Source: Pseudonocardia asaccharolytica DSM 44247 = NBRC 16224 (GTDB taxonomy: Bacteria > Actinomycetota > Actinomycetes > Mycobacteriales > Pseudonocardiaceae). From it: a stretch of 64,000 nucleotides of DNA. This document shows positions 26,884-34,841 of this stretch, in pieces. Under the pieces are notes generated by a model. The model did not search any database. It saw only the letters and a program-made list of their open reading frames with translations, and was not told where the DNA came from. The position numbers and the translations under genes are program-made. Position 1 is the first letter of the stretch; every line of letters starts with the position of its first letter. The stretch is taken from NCBI RefSeq assembly GCF_000423625.1, contig NZ_AUII01000025.1, positions 1 through 64,000 on the forward strand, in the 5' to 3' direction.

Positions 26884-27813
26884 GTGCAGCCCATGCTCGC
26901 CACCCCAGGATCGCTGCCGAGCGGTCCCGGATGGGTCTACGAGGTCAAGTGGGACGGGATGCGTGTGCTGGCCGACGTCGCCGACGGGCGGCTGCGGCTG
27001 CACGGCCGCAGTGGGCGGGAGGTGACCGACAACTTTCCCGAGCTGGCGAGCCTCACCTGGGTCGCACCCGACCTGCTCGTCGACGGGGAGGTGGTGCTCC
27101 TCGACGGCGGGGTGCCCAGCTTCGCGGCGCTTGCTGAACGGATCCACCGCCCGGTGAGCGCGGCCCGTGCGCGGGCCCGCCTGGTGACCTTCATGGCCTT
27201 CGACGTGCTGCGGCTGTACGGCGTCTGGCTGTTCGACCGCCCGCTCGACGAGCGGCGCGCCACCCTGGAACGACTTGACCTGAGCCTGGTTCCCGCTGTG
27301 GGGCTCTCCCCGCTCTACTCCGACGGTGCCGCCCTGCTGGCCGCCACCGCGGCCCGCGGGATGGAAGGCATCGTCGCCAAGCGGCGCGATTCGCCCTACC
27401 GGCCCGGCTGGCGTAGCCCCTCATGGGTGAAGGTCAGCCATCGGTACACGCAGAGCCTCCTGGTCGGGGGATGGCGGCCGGAGCGCGGCGGTGCCGCGCG
27501 AATCGGGGCGCTGCTGCTCGGCGTCCCCGGCCCGGACGGGGGTCTGCGCTACGCGGGCCGGGTCGGTTCGGGACTCGCGGGTGGGGCGGTGCAGCGTGTG
27601 CTGGGGGCTCTGCTCTCCCAGCTCGTCGTTGCCGACCCGCCGTTCGCCGTGCGGCCGCCCCGGACCGACGCGGCCGGCGCGCGCTGGTGCGAGCCGCTGA
27701 TCGTCGTCGAGGTCGCGCACCTGGGCTGGACCGATGGTGACCGGCTGCGGCAGCCCGTGTTGCGTGGCGTGCGCGACGACGTCGAACCCGGTGAGGTCCG
27801 GCGCGAGCCGTGA
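26884..27813 (+). CDS. ATP-dependent DNA ligase, stand-alone LigD-type ligase domain
   Basis: The 309-residue protein carries the nucleotidyltransferase motif I EVKWDGMR (catalytic Lys), LVDGEVVLLDGGVPSF, MAFDVLRLYG, GMEGIVAKRRDSPYRPGWRSPSWVKV and an OB-fold C-terminal part ending in LRQPVLRGVRDDV. It lacks the polymerase/primase and nuclease domains of full LigD. The start GTG 26884 gives MQPMLATPG, typical of this domain. Its head-to-head position with ku suggests a minimal NHEJ unit, though a separate polymerase could lie elsewhere. Confidence 0.9.
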   Translation: MQPMLATPGSLPSGPGWVYEVKWDGMRVLADVADGRLRLHGRSGREVTDNFPELASLTWVAPDLLVDGEVVLLDGGVPSFAALAERIHRPVSAARARARLVTFMAFDVLRLYGVWLFDRPLDERRATLERLDLSLVPAVGLSPLYSDGAALLAATAARGMEGIVAKRRDSPYRPGWRSPSWVKVSHRYTQSLLVGGWRPERGGAARIGALLLGVPGPDGGLRYAGRVGSGLAGGAVQRVLGALLSQLVVADPPFAVRPPRTDAAGARWCEPLIVVEVAHLGWTDGDRLRQPVLRGVRDDVEPGEVRREP

Positions 27814-27904
27814 GCCCTCAGCGCGACAGGGTCGGGGTTGCTGGCCCCCGCATCGCGGCAGAAGGCAGGATATGCGCGTCGAGGAATCCGAGAAGGAGGA
27901 CGGG

Positions 27905-28099
27905 ATGGATCTGAACTCGTTGAAGGGTAAGGCCGAGGAGTTGCTCAACGAGCACGGCGACAAGGTCGAGGCCGCGGCGGAGAAGGTCGGCGACCTGGTG
28001 AAGGACAGGTACGGGCACGACGAGCAGGTCGACCAGGTCGTCGGCAAGATCAAGGAGATGATCCCGGACCCCGAGGCCGGGCAGTCAACGGGGCAGTGA
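27905..28099 (+). CDS. MT0933-like (Rv0909-type) antitoxin family small protein
   Basis: The 64-residue protein MDLNSLKGKAEELLNEHGDKVEAA... is charged and helical, and resembles the MT0933/Rv0909 antitoxin family in its repeat of A-x-K-V/D-x-V turns. ATG 27905 is preceded by AAGGAGGACGGG. The usual partner is an SRPBCC-fold toxin, which is not the next gene. CsbD-like stress proteins look similar, so the family call is moderate. Confidence 0.6.
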   Translation: MDLNSLKGKAEELLNEHGDKVEAAAEKVGDLVKDRYGHDEQVDQVVGKIKEMIPDPEAGQSTGQ

Positions 28100-28178
28100 C
28101 GAGGTTCTTGAGGATCTCGGTTCCCGCGGCCGGCGGCCCGCAGCCTGTCCGGCCCGTCTGAGGAAGGCGTCCGCGCTG

Positions 28179-28772
28179 ATGACGGCGATGTCGATGACCA
28201 GCATGCTCGCCTGGCAGGCCGACGGCGAGGTCGGCCTCGAGGGAGTGCGCGTCGTGCGCGGTTCCAGCGGCTTCCGCGCCCTCGGCCGCATGATCCGGCC
28301 CGGGTCCGGTAGGGGGTTCACCGCGTCCTATCGGCTCGTCATCGCCGAGGACGGCGGCCTCCAGCGGGTGTCGGTGACCTCGGCGACGCCCGAGCGCGAG
28401 AAGCATCTGACGATCAACCGGACCGACGACGGTTTCTGGTTGCTCGACACGGGTTCGGGCAGCAGGCGGGCCGAGTTCGACGGGGCCGTCGACGTCGACC
28501 TCGAGTGCAGCCCGTTGTTCAACACGCTCCCCATCCGCCGCCTCGGACTGCACCGGGAGGCGGGCGACCACACCCTTCCCGTTGTCTTCGTGTCGCTGCC
28601 GGACCTCGAAGTGGAACTCGTCGAGCAGCGCTACTGCACGGTGTCCACCCTGGATGACGAGGGTGCGGCCGTCGTCCGGTACAGCTCCCGCGACTTCACT
28701 GCCGATATCGTCGTCGACGGCGACGCCATCGTAGTCAGCTATCCGGGCGTGGCCCACCGCCTCCGCACCTAG
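28179..28772 (+). CDS. Putative glycolipid-binding family protein
   Basis: The 197-residue protein matches the pattern of the putative glycolipid-binding family (DUF1089): MLAWQADGEVGLEGVRVV, YRLVIAEDGGLQRVSVT, DDGFWLLDTGSG, then DVDLECSPLFNTLPIRRLGL and VFVSLPDLEVELVEQRYC. Several Met codons (28179, 28191, 28200) could be the start. It has no signal peptide. It lies downstream of the small antitoxin-like gene, with a 79-bp gap. Confidence 0.75.
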   Translation: MTAMSMTSMLAWQADGEVGLEGVRVVRGSSGFRALGRMIRPGSGRGFTASYRLVIAEDGGLQRVSVTSATPEREKHLTINRTDDGFWLLDTGSGSRRAEFDGAVDVDLECSPLFNTLPIRRLGLHREAGDHTLPVVFVSLPDLEVELVEQRYCTVSTLDDEGAAVVRYSSRDFTADIVVDGDAIVVSYPGVAHRLRT

Positions 28773-28829
28773 CCCACCCCCGCGAGTCGCGGTATTTCCG
28801 CGTGCGAGTCCGAGGTACGCCGCGGGGCG

Positions 28830-29780
28830 TCAGGTCGCCCAGCCGACCACGACGTCACCGCGGCGGCCGAGTTCACGCAGCTCGGCGAGCGCCCCGGGCC
28901 GGTCGAGCCGGACCCGCGTGGCCGACGGCCGGCGAGCGGCTGCCCAGCGCTGCCGCGCCGCGAAACCGGCCTGGACCGTGGCGGCAAGCCCGCCGGTCGA
29001 GGCCAGCGAACCGCGCATGGCCCCGAGCCTGCCGAGGGCGTCGTCGACGGCGGCGAGCAGCGCATCGCGGTTGCCCTCACACATCGCGAGCACCAGTTCG
29101 GGCCGGGTGCCCGCCACGCGGGTGCCATCGGCGAACGAGCTTGCGGCGAGCGCGAGCGGCAGATCGCCCCCCGGCCGCCCCGCCCCGACCGCGGCGAGCA
29201 CCGCGGCGAGCAGGTGCGGCAGGTGGCTGATCCTCGCAACGGCGAGGTCGTGTTCGTCCGCCGCCGCGGGGACGACATGGGCGCCGCACGCCCAGGCCAG
29301 CTCGGCGACATCGGCCCAGACCTCGAGGTCGAGCCCGTCGTCGGCCGCAACCACCCAGGCCGCCCCGTTGAACAGGCTGGCGTTGCCGGCCGCCCATCCG
29401 GACTCGGCGGTGCCCGCCATCGGGTGGCCGCCCACATAGCGGGCGCGTGGCGCGTGCCTCGCGACGGCACCGGCCACCGCGACCTTGACGCTCACCGCGT
29501 CGGTCAGCCTGATGACCGGTGCCACCGCATCGATCCGGCGCAGCACGTCGGGCACGGCCGGTAGCGGCACGGCGAGGACGACGAGCGCGTCCGCGGCGGC
29601 GGCGCGATGGAGCGCAGCATCGAGATCGGTGGTGACGGCGAAACCGTCCGCCCTGGCTGCCGCGGCGGTCGGCTCCGACGCGCTCGTACCCCAGACCTCA
29701 CGACCGGCCTTCTCCGCGGCGCGCAACAGCGACCCGCCGATCAAACCGGTCCCCACCACACATACGGCCCGCTCTGCCAC
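28830..29780 (-). CDS. tyrA: Prephenate dehydrogenase (tyrosine biosynthesis)
   Basis: The 316-residue protein oxidatively decarboxylates prephenate to 4-hydroxyphenylpyruvate. It has a Rossmann start CVVGTGLIGGSLLRA, then VLAVPLPAVPDVL, TDAVSVKVAV, GGHPMAGTAESGW and a helical dimer domain with HDLAVARISHLPHLLAAVLA. There is no ACT domain. GTG 29780 (MAERAV) is preferred because the frame further upstream is built from the palindrome at 29798. It lies in a backbone position equivalent to mycobacterial tyrA near tadA. Confidence 0.9.
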   Translation of the reverse strand: MAERAVCVVGTGLIGGSLLRAAEKAGREVWGTSASEPTAAAARADGFAVTTDLDAALHRAAAADALVVLAVPLPAVPDVLRRIDAVAPVIRLTDAVSVKVAVAGAVARHAPRARYVGGHPMAGTAESGWAAGNASLFNGAAWVVAADDGLDLEVWADVAELAWACGAHVVPAAADEHDLAVARISHLPHLLAAVLAAVGAGRPGGDLPLALAASSFADGTRVAGTRPELVLAMCEGNRDALLAAVDDALGRLGAMRGSLASTGGLAATVQAGFAARQRWAAARRPSATRVRLDRPGALAELRELGRRGDVVVGWAT

Positions 29781-29797
29781 GGCACGCAACCCTACCC

Positions 29798-29841
29798 CTG
29801 TGAGTGCGTAACAGTGTTCTAACACTGTTACGCGCTCACAG
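29798..29841. repeat. Palindrome copy 2, at the end of the amidase gene
   Basis: This 44-bp palindrome is nearly identical to copy 1, with one change that turns a T:A pair into T:G (GCGC for GCAC in the right arm). The amidase stop codon (29836-29838, reverse strand) lies within it. The prephenate dehydrogenase start is 18 bp away. Confidence 0.9.
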
Positions 29842-31164
29842 ACGGTCGAGAGCTGCGGCGACCCGCAGAATGCCGCGCTCCTCCAGCCCGACCCCGACGA
29901 TCTGCACCCCCACCGGAAGACCCCCGTCGGTGGCCGGGCGGGGCACCGAGATCGCGGGCCAGCCGGCCAGGTTGAACGGCAGGGTCAGCGCGAGCAGCGC
30001 GCTGGCCACCGGGACGACCACGTCGTCGATTTCGATCTTCGTCTGGCCGATGGGAGTGGCCCGCAGCTGGGTCGTCGGCAGCACCAGGACATCGACGGCG
30101 TCGCAGGCGGTGCGCAGTGCGGCGGTGAGCCGCCGCCGGGCCCGTTGCGCATTGATGTACGTGCGGGCAGACAGCTGCTCGTTCGGCTCCAGCCGTGCCA
30201 GGGTCATCGGCTGGTAGTCCGCGCCGCGTTCGGCAAGCCACGGCGCATGCGTCGCGTACGCCTCGGCCCCGACGATGGCGAAGTAGGTCGCGGCCAGCTG
30301 GTCGATCATCGGAGTGGCGATCTCGGTGACCTGGGCGCCCGCCTTCTCCAGCATCGCCACCGCCTCGGCGACCCCCTCGTTGAGCATCGGTTCGGCAGCC
30401 TGCCAGTACGGGTCGGGCAGCACCCCGACCCGGACGCCCGACACGCCGGGTGCCTGGATGCCTCCGCCGGTGCCCTCGGCGCGACTGAGCACGTCCCAGG
30501 CCACGCTCGCGGAGTGCACGTCGGCGGTGAGCAGACCGACATGGTCGCAGGTCTCCGACAGCGGGAACACGCCCTCGGTCGACAGCCGGCCCCGCGTCGG
30601 CTTGAGCCCGACCACCCCGCACAGCGCGGCCGGGGTGCGCACGCTCGCGCCCGTATCGGTGCCCAGGGTCAGCGGCAGGTGCCCCGCCGCCACTGCGGCG
30701 GCCGAACCCGAGGACGACCCGCCGGTGATTCGCGACGGGTCGAGCGGGTTGCGCGCGGGCCCGCTCGCGGAGACATCCCCGGTCGGCCCGTACGCGAACT
30801 CATGGGTGTGCAGCTTTCCGACGATCACCGCACCCGCCTCGCGCAGCCGCGCGACGACCGGGCCCTCGGTGCTGGCGGACGGGGCGTCCGCCAGGATCTT
30901 CGAGCCGGCCTTTGTGGACAGTCCGACCACGTCGAACAGGTCCTTCACCCCGACCGCGACGCCGTGCATCGGTCCGCGCCACTCTCCCCTGGCGAGTTCC
31001 TCGGTGCGCGCGGCGGCCTCGGCCAGCGCTTGCTCGTCGTCGAGCATGACCACGGCGTTGTGTTCGTCGGCGTGCAGCCGGTCGAGAACGTTGCGGACAT
31101 GCTCGGTGGGAGAGAGCTCGCCGGACCGCAGGGCCAGGGCGAGATCGCGGATCGAGAGGGTCAC
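29836..31164 (-). CDS. Amidase signature family hydrolase
   Basis: The 442-residue protein has the Ser-Ser-Lys triad region: GVAVGVKDLFDVVG (Lys), GGSSSGSAAAVAAGHLPLTLGTDTGASVRTPAALCG (both serines) and GLKPTRGRLSTEG. The rest fits the GatA/AtzF-like amidase fold. No gatB or gatC is adjacent, so it is not the tRNA amidotransferase. The substrate is unknown. The stop codon is supplied by the palindrome copy at 29798-29841. Confidence 0.88.
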   Translation of the reverse strand: MTLSIRDLALALRSGELSPTEHVRNVLDRLHADEHNAVVMLDDEQALAEAAARTEELARGEWRGPMHGVAVGVKDLFDVVGLSTKAGSKILADAPSASTEGPVVARLREAGAVIVGKLHTHEFAYGPTGDVSASGPARNPLDPSRITGGSSSGSAAAVAAGHLPLTLGTDTGASVRTPAALCGVVGLKPTRGRLSTEGVFPLSETCDHVGLLTADVHSASVAWDVLSRAEGTGGGIQAPGVSGVRVGVLPDPYWQAAEPMLNEGVAEAVAMLEKAGAQVTEIATPMIDQLAATYFAIVGAEAYATHAPWLAERGADYQPMTLARLEPNEQLSARTYINAQRARRRLTAALRTACDAVDVLVLPTTQLRATPIGQTKIEIDDVVVPVASALLALTLPFNLAGWPAISVPRPATDGGLPVGVQIVGVGLEERGILRVAAALDRL

Positions 31165-31210
31165 GACGTTCAGCTTGCCCGCTGCTCAACAGGGCTGGTT
31201 CCCCCGGGTC

Positions 31211-31250
31211 GTGAGTGCGTAACAGTGTTCTAATGCTGTTACGCACTCAC
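31211..31250. repeat. Palindrome copy 3, between divergent genes
   Basis: The 40-bp copy keeps the outer arms of copy 1 but has two changes in the inner right arm (AATGC for AACAC). Both become G-U pairs in a forward-strand RNA, while they are mismatches in a reverse-strand RNA. Unlike the others it lies between divergent genes (amidase start 31164; tadA-partner start 31314), so it is not at a gene end. Confidence 0.88.
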
Positions 31251-31278
31251 GGGCGCGGAGCGCAGCCCGGATTGTGGC

Positions 31279-31314
31279 TTGGACCACAGTCAAATACGGC
31301 ATACCGTAGGGTTA
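31279..31314 (+). promoter_or_regulatory. Candidate sigma-70-type promoter, possibly leaderless
   Basis: TTGGAC at 31279-31284 and TACCGT at 31302-31307 are separated by 17 bp. The expected transcription start, about 7 nt after the -10, falls on the A of ATG 31314, and no ribosome site precedes that ATG. This suggests a leaderless mRNA, common in actinomycetes. It is a prediction from spacing only. Confidence 0.45.
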
Positions 31315-31835
31315 TGGCCGTGCAGAGTGTCGAGGCACCCGCGGACGTGCGGGAACAGGCCCTGCCCGGATATGCGGTCGCCGCGATCCGGGAGGACGGA
31401 CGCTGGCGTTGCACCCGTCTGGACCCCGATGCCCTCGTCGATCTCGACACCGCCATCACCGAACTGCGGGCATTGCGCTCGACCGGTGCGGTGCTGGGGC
31501 TTCTCGACGTCGACGACGAGTTCTTCGTGCTGCTGCGGCCCGGTCCGGGCGGCGTGGCGCTGATGGTGTCCGATGCGGTGGCTGCGCTCGACTACGACGT
31601 GGCGGCCGACGTCCTCGATCTCCTCAGGGTCGAACTTCCACCCGAGGACGATGCCATCGACGCACCACCATGGCCGGAGGGAGACCTCGGCATCCTTGCC
31701 GACCTCGGGCTGCCCGCCGACGAGCTCGAGGTGCTCGCGGGCGAGGTCGAGCTCTACCCCGACGAGCAATTGGCCGCGATCGGCCGCCGCTGCGGGTTCG
31801 CCGAGGCACTCGCCGAGGTCGTCGACGCTCGGTGA
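31314..31835 (+). CDS. tRNA adenosine deaminase-associated protein
   Basis: The 173-residue acidic protein (GYAVAAIREDGRWRCTRLDP, ELRALRSTGAVLGLLDVDDEFFVLLRP, VLDLLRVELPPEDDA) fits the actinobacterial family that sits directly upstream of tadA. Its GTGA overlap with tadA (31832-31835) implies coupled translation. The molecular role is unknown. Confidence 0.82.
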   Translation: MAVQSVEAPADVREQALPGYAVAAIREDGRWRCTRLDPDALVDLDTAITELRALRSTGAVLGLLDVDDEFFVLLRPGPGGVALMVSDAVAALDYDVAADVLDLLRVELPPEDDAIDAPPWPEGDLGILADLGLPADELEVLAGEVELYPDEQLAAIGRRCGFAEALAEVVDAR

Positions 31836-32293
31836 GGCAGGCTGGTGACGAGGCGCTGGTCCGGTGTGCCCTGAGCGTTGCCATCACCGCGACGCACACC
31901 GGTGATGTGCCGATCGGTGCGGTCGTCGTCGACTCGTCGGGCCGCGAGATCGCCGCCGCCTGCAACGCCCGCGAGGCGCTCGGTGATCCGACGGCGCACG
32001 CCGAGGTGCTGGCCCTGCGGGCAGCGGCGGCGGTGGTGGGGGAATGGCGGCTGGAGGGCTGCACGCTCGCGGTCACCGTCGAGCCATGCACGATGTGCGC
32101 GGGCGCGATCGGGCTGGCCCGGATCGCGCGAGTGGTGTTCGGCGCCTGGGAGCCGCGGACCGGCGCAGTCGGTTCCCTGTGGGACGTGCTGCGCGACCGG
32201 CGGCTCAACCATCGCCCCGAGGTGGTGGGCGGGGTGCTCGAGGACGAGTGCGCGGCGCTGTTGGAGGGCTTCTTCGCGGGTCAGCGCGGCTGA
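31832..32293 (+). CDS. tadA: tRNA(adenine34) deaminase TadA
   Basis: The 153-residue zinc deaminase makes inosine at the wobble position of tRNA-Arg(ACG). It has His56-Ala-Glu58 (TAHAEVLAL) and Pro85-Cys86-x-x-Cys89 (VEPCTMC), the metal and proton-shuttle residues. The GTG start overlaps the upstream stop. It is followed 58 bp later by tRNA-Ser(CGA). Confidence 0.95.
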   Translation: MRQAGDEALVRCALSVAITATHTGDVPIGAVVVDSSGREIAAACNAREALGDPTAHAEVLALRAAAAVVGEWRLEGCTLAVTVEPCTMCAGAIGLARIARVVFGAWEPRTGAVGSLWDVLRDRRLNHRPEVVGGVLEDECAALLEGFFAGQRG

Positions 32294-32351
32294 TCCCGGC
32301 TCAACCGGCCCGGGCGGCGGCCGACGGCCGGGGTTGGGTACGCTTCTCGGC

Positions 32352-32441
32352 GGTAGCGTGTCCGAGCGGCCGAAGGAGCACGCCTCGAAAGCGTGTGAGG
32401 GTTCACGCCCTCCGTGGGTTCAAATCCCACCGCTACCGCCA
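32352..32441 (+). tRNA. tRNA-Ser(CGA) with encoded CCA
   Basis: The acceptor arms GGTAGCG (32352-32358) and CGCTACC (32431-32437) pair, followed by discriminator G and encoded CCA (32439-32441). The anticodon stem CACGC/GCGTG encloses loop CTCGAAA, with anticodon CGA at 32386-32388, reading UCG. A long variable arm (class II) and GGTTCAAATCC T-loop confirm serine. The T arm and a nearby terminator are intact. Confidence 0.96.
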
Positions 32442-32450
32442 CTGAACAGG

Positions 32451-32485
32451 CGAACGCCGGGTAGGTCCACACGGCCCGGCGTTCG
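32451..32485 (+). terminator. Terminator of tRNA-Ser(CGA)
   Basis: CGAACGCCGGG at 32451-32461 pairs exactly with CCCGGCGTTCG at 32475-32485, 9 bp after the tRNA. The same stem is found after tRNA-Ser(GGA) at 43735-43774. Confidence 0.75.
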
Positions 32486-32529
32486 TCGTCTGGTTGTCTC
32501 GCACGCCCACGTTCGGACACCGTGTAGGC

Positions 32530-33153
32530 GTGTCCCACCTCTGGTCGTTCATCGCGCTCGTCGCCGTGCTCGTGGCGATTCCCGGCCCCGCCGTCACCCT
32601 GATCATGAAGAACGCGGTCATCCGGGGCAGCCGCGTCGCCTTCCTCACCGCGGCCGGAATCCTCGTCGCCGACCTTGTATGGGTCCTGGCATCGCTCGTG
32701 GGGCTGACCGCCGTCCTCGTCGCGTCCGAACCGGCGTTCCTCGCCGTCAAGCTGCTCGGCGCGGCCTACCTCGCCTATCTCGGCGTCCGACTCTTGCTGA
32801 GCAGACACGACACGCCGGCCACGACCCCGGATGCCGCGATCGCGAGCGCGGCGACCGGCGGAATCAAGGCCTTCCGCGAGGGCGTCATCTGCGACCTGTC
32901 GAACCCCAAGACCGTCCTGGTCTTCGCCAGTGTCATCCCCCAGTTCTTGCCGGCCGGCCACACCTTCGCCGATGCGGCCATCCTCGGCGTCACGTTCGCG
33001 CTCGTTGGATTCACCTCCCTCGCCGTGTACGCACTCGTGTTCTCCCACGTCCGGTACGCCCTGAACCGCCCACGACTGCGAAAGATGCTGCTGCGCGCCA
33101 GCGGCGGAATCCTCATCGCATTCGGCGTCGGACTCGCGGTGGAATCCCGATAG
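32530..33153 (+). CDS. LysE/RhtB-family amino-acid exporter
   Basis: The 207-residue membrane protein has the N-terminal family motif FIALVAVLVAIPGPAVTLIMKNAV, about six hydrophobic segments, YLAYLGVRLLLS and the mid-protein FREGVICDLSNPKTVLVF. Start GTG 32530 (VSHLWSF). It probably exports an amino acid or homoserine-type compound; the substrate is not known. Confidence 0.88.
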   Translation: MSHLWSFIALVAVLVAIPGPAVTLIMKNAVIRGSRVAFLTAAGILVADLVWVLASLVGLTAVLVASEPAFLAVKLLGAAYLAYLGVRLLLSRHDTPATTPDAAIASAATGGIKAFREGVICDLSNPKTVLVFASVIPQFLPAGHTFADAAILGVTFALVGFTSLAVYALVFSHVRYALNRPRLRKMLLRASGGILIAFGVGLAVESR

Positions 33154-33176
33154 GCGAACAGCGGAGATGGATTCAT

Positions 33177-33254
33177 CGTGCTCGCACACGCGGTGTGGTG
33201 CTCACACTGGCGACCGGGCCGGTGTGCGGGCACCGCGACGCGTGTGCGAGCACG
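33177..33254. repeat. 16-bp inverted repeat after the LysE gene
   Basis: CGTGCTCGCACACGCG (33177-33192) and its exact reverse complement (33239-33254) flank a 46-nt loop holding a further GTGTG/CACAC hairpin. It starts 24 bp after the LysE-family stop and probably ends that transcript. No gene was recognised in 33154-33441; an 80-codon frame at 33320 lacks family features. Confidence 0.5.
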
Positions 33255-33441
33255 CCACGACCCCGAGCCGCCGTGGAGAGGAGCCGGATCCGGCTTCGTG
33301 ACTCTTTCCCGGAAGGAACTTGCCGCGCGACAACTCAACGATGGAGACCTTCCGGAAGGCTGCTCGGGCGTTCAGCGCTCACCAGAGCAGCGTCGCACGA
33401 GCGCGCAACCAGAATCGGGCAGCGCTCGAACGCGCCACCGC

Positions 33442-34112
33442 TCAGAAACCTGGGAGATGTCGCTTGGCTGCATTCGGCCGCGCTACGCGCCCGTGGCGGA
33501 CTCGCTCAAGCCTGACCCATCGTCGCCACTCCGGCAGCACCAGATCCGCGAGCAGCTCATAGCCACCGGCTCCCGGGTGTGCACCGTCCCCACACCGGAC
33601 CTCGCTCATCCACCGCGGCTCCGCCACCAGTGCCCCGAAAACGTTCACGTACGGCACCCCGGCCTCGGCGGAGACTGCGCGGAACATCTCGTCGAGCGCT
33701 GAGATCCGCTCGTTCTGCGCGGGATCGTCGACCGGCGGCGGACCGACCACGAGCAGTGGGGTGCGACCGCCGAGGCACGGTCGGCGACGGTGAGCAGGTT
33801 CGCGATGCTTCGCGCCGGCTCGACTCGAACACAGCCGCCGTTCTCGACGGTCGTGTCGTTCACCCCGAAGGACACGACCAGCCGCTCCTCACGGCCAGCG
33901 GCGCGCCGCGCGGCCACCTCCGAGGGCCAGCGACGGCACACGTCACCGCTCGTGTCCCGCCGAACACCGAGGTTGTAGGACGTGATCGGCACGCCGTCCC
34001 GGTGCGAGCGGGCCGCCAGCCGGCCGACCCAGCCTCGATGCTCCGGGTCTCCGACTCCGGCGACGAACGAGTCCCCGACGAAGAACACCCGCCGGTCCGG
34101 GATGACGGTCAC
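33442..34112 (-). pseudogene. SGNH/GDSL hydrolase interrupted by a frameshift
   Basis: From GTG 34112 the frame reads VIPDRRVFFVGDSFVAGVGDP (GDS block I), SYNLGVRRDTSGDVCRRW, LVVSFGVNDTTVENGG (GxND block III) and ANLLTVADRA. Near 33770 the homology moves to another frame: PLLVVGPPPVDDPAQNERI, then GVPYVNVFGAL and GDGAHPGAGGYELLADLV (DxxH block V). The catalytic Ser, Gly, Asn and Asp-His elements are all present but split by one indel. It is either a recent pseudogene or a sequencing error. Confidence 0.75.
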
Positions 34113-34232
34113 CGGCGCAGTCTCGCAACGAACGCGGCTCGACCTCGCCTCGCCGTCCGCGAACGATCTGTTGACCCGGCTTCCACGGCGGCGCCATTCT
34201 GGGTGGTTCGGCAGTGCAGAAGGGAGCGCCGC

Positions 34233-34841
34233 ATGGCCTGGCAGCTGCAAGGAACGTACTTCGAGAACTGTTCCTGCGACATGGTGTGCCCGTGCACCAC
34301 CTCGGGGCTCAGCATGCCGGCCGACTACGAGCGTTGCCGCGTGGTGCTCGCCTTCAATGTCCGATCGGGCACCGTCGACGACGTCGACGTGAGCGGCCTG
34401 ACGGTGGCCGTCCTCGCCGACACCCCGCCGCTGATGTCCGACGGCAACTGGCGGGTGGGGGTCTTCATGGACGCGGCGGCGTCCCAGGAACAGGCCGAGA
34501 AGCTCGGCGCGGTCTTCTCCGGTCAGCTCGGGGGTCCGATGGCGATGCTCGCCCCCCTGATCGGTGAGAACCTCGGCGTCGAGACCGTTCCGATCGACTA
34601 TGCGGACGACGGCCGCCGGCATCGGATCAAGATCGGCGAGGCGGTGGACATCGAGATCGAGGACTTCGTGCCACCGCTCAACCCCGAGGGGGAGGTCTCG
34701 AAGCTCACCGGGATGTTCCATCCGGCGAACTCCACCCTGACGATCGCCCGGGCGACCGCATCCAAGGTCAACGCCTTCGGACTGCAGTTCGACAACTCCG
34801 GCAAGAACGGGCACTCGGCGCCCTTCTCCTGGGCGGCATGA
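34233..34841 (+). CDS. DUF1326 domain protein
   Basis: The 202-residue protein begins MAWQLQGTYFENCSCDMVCPC, the DUF1326 cysteine cluster (CSCxxxCPC), and continues with GLTVAVLADTPPLMSDGNWRVG. The family has no known function, but the cysteine cluster suggests metal binding. ATG 34233 follows GAAGGGAGC. It overlaps the DUF2182 gene by ATGA (34838-34841), a recurrent pairing. Confidence 0.88.
   Translation: MAWQLQGTYFENCSCDMVCPCTTSGLSMPADYERCRVVLAFNVRSGTVDDVDVSGLTVAVLADTPPLMSDGNWRVGVFMDAAASQEQAEKLGAVFSGQLGGPMAMLAPLIGENLGVETVPIDYADDGRRHRIKIGEAVDIEIEDFVPPLNPEGEVSKLTGMFHPANSTLTIARATASKVNAFGLQFDNSGKNGHSAPFSWAA

Noticed and set aside
33320..33562. An 80-codon frame between LysE and the SGNH hydrolase
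   Set aside because: Basic, low-complexity sequence with no ribosome site, partly antisense to the SGNH hydrolase.
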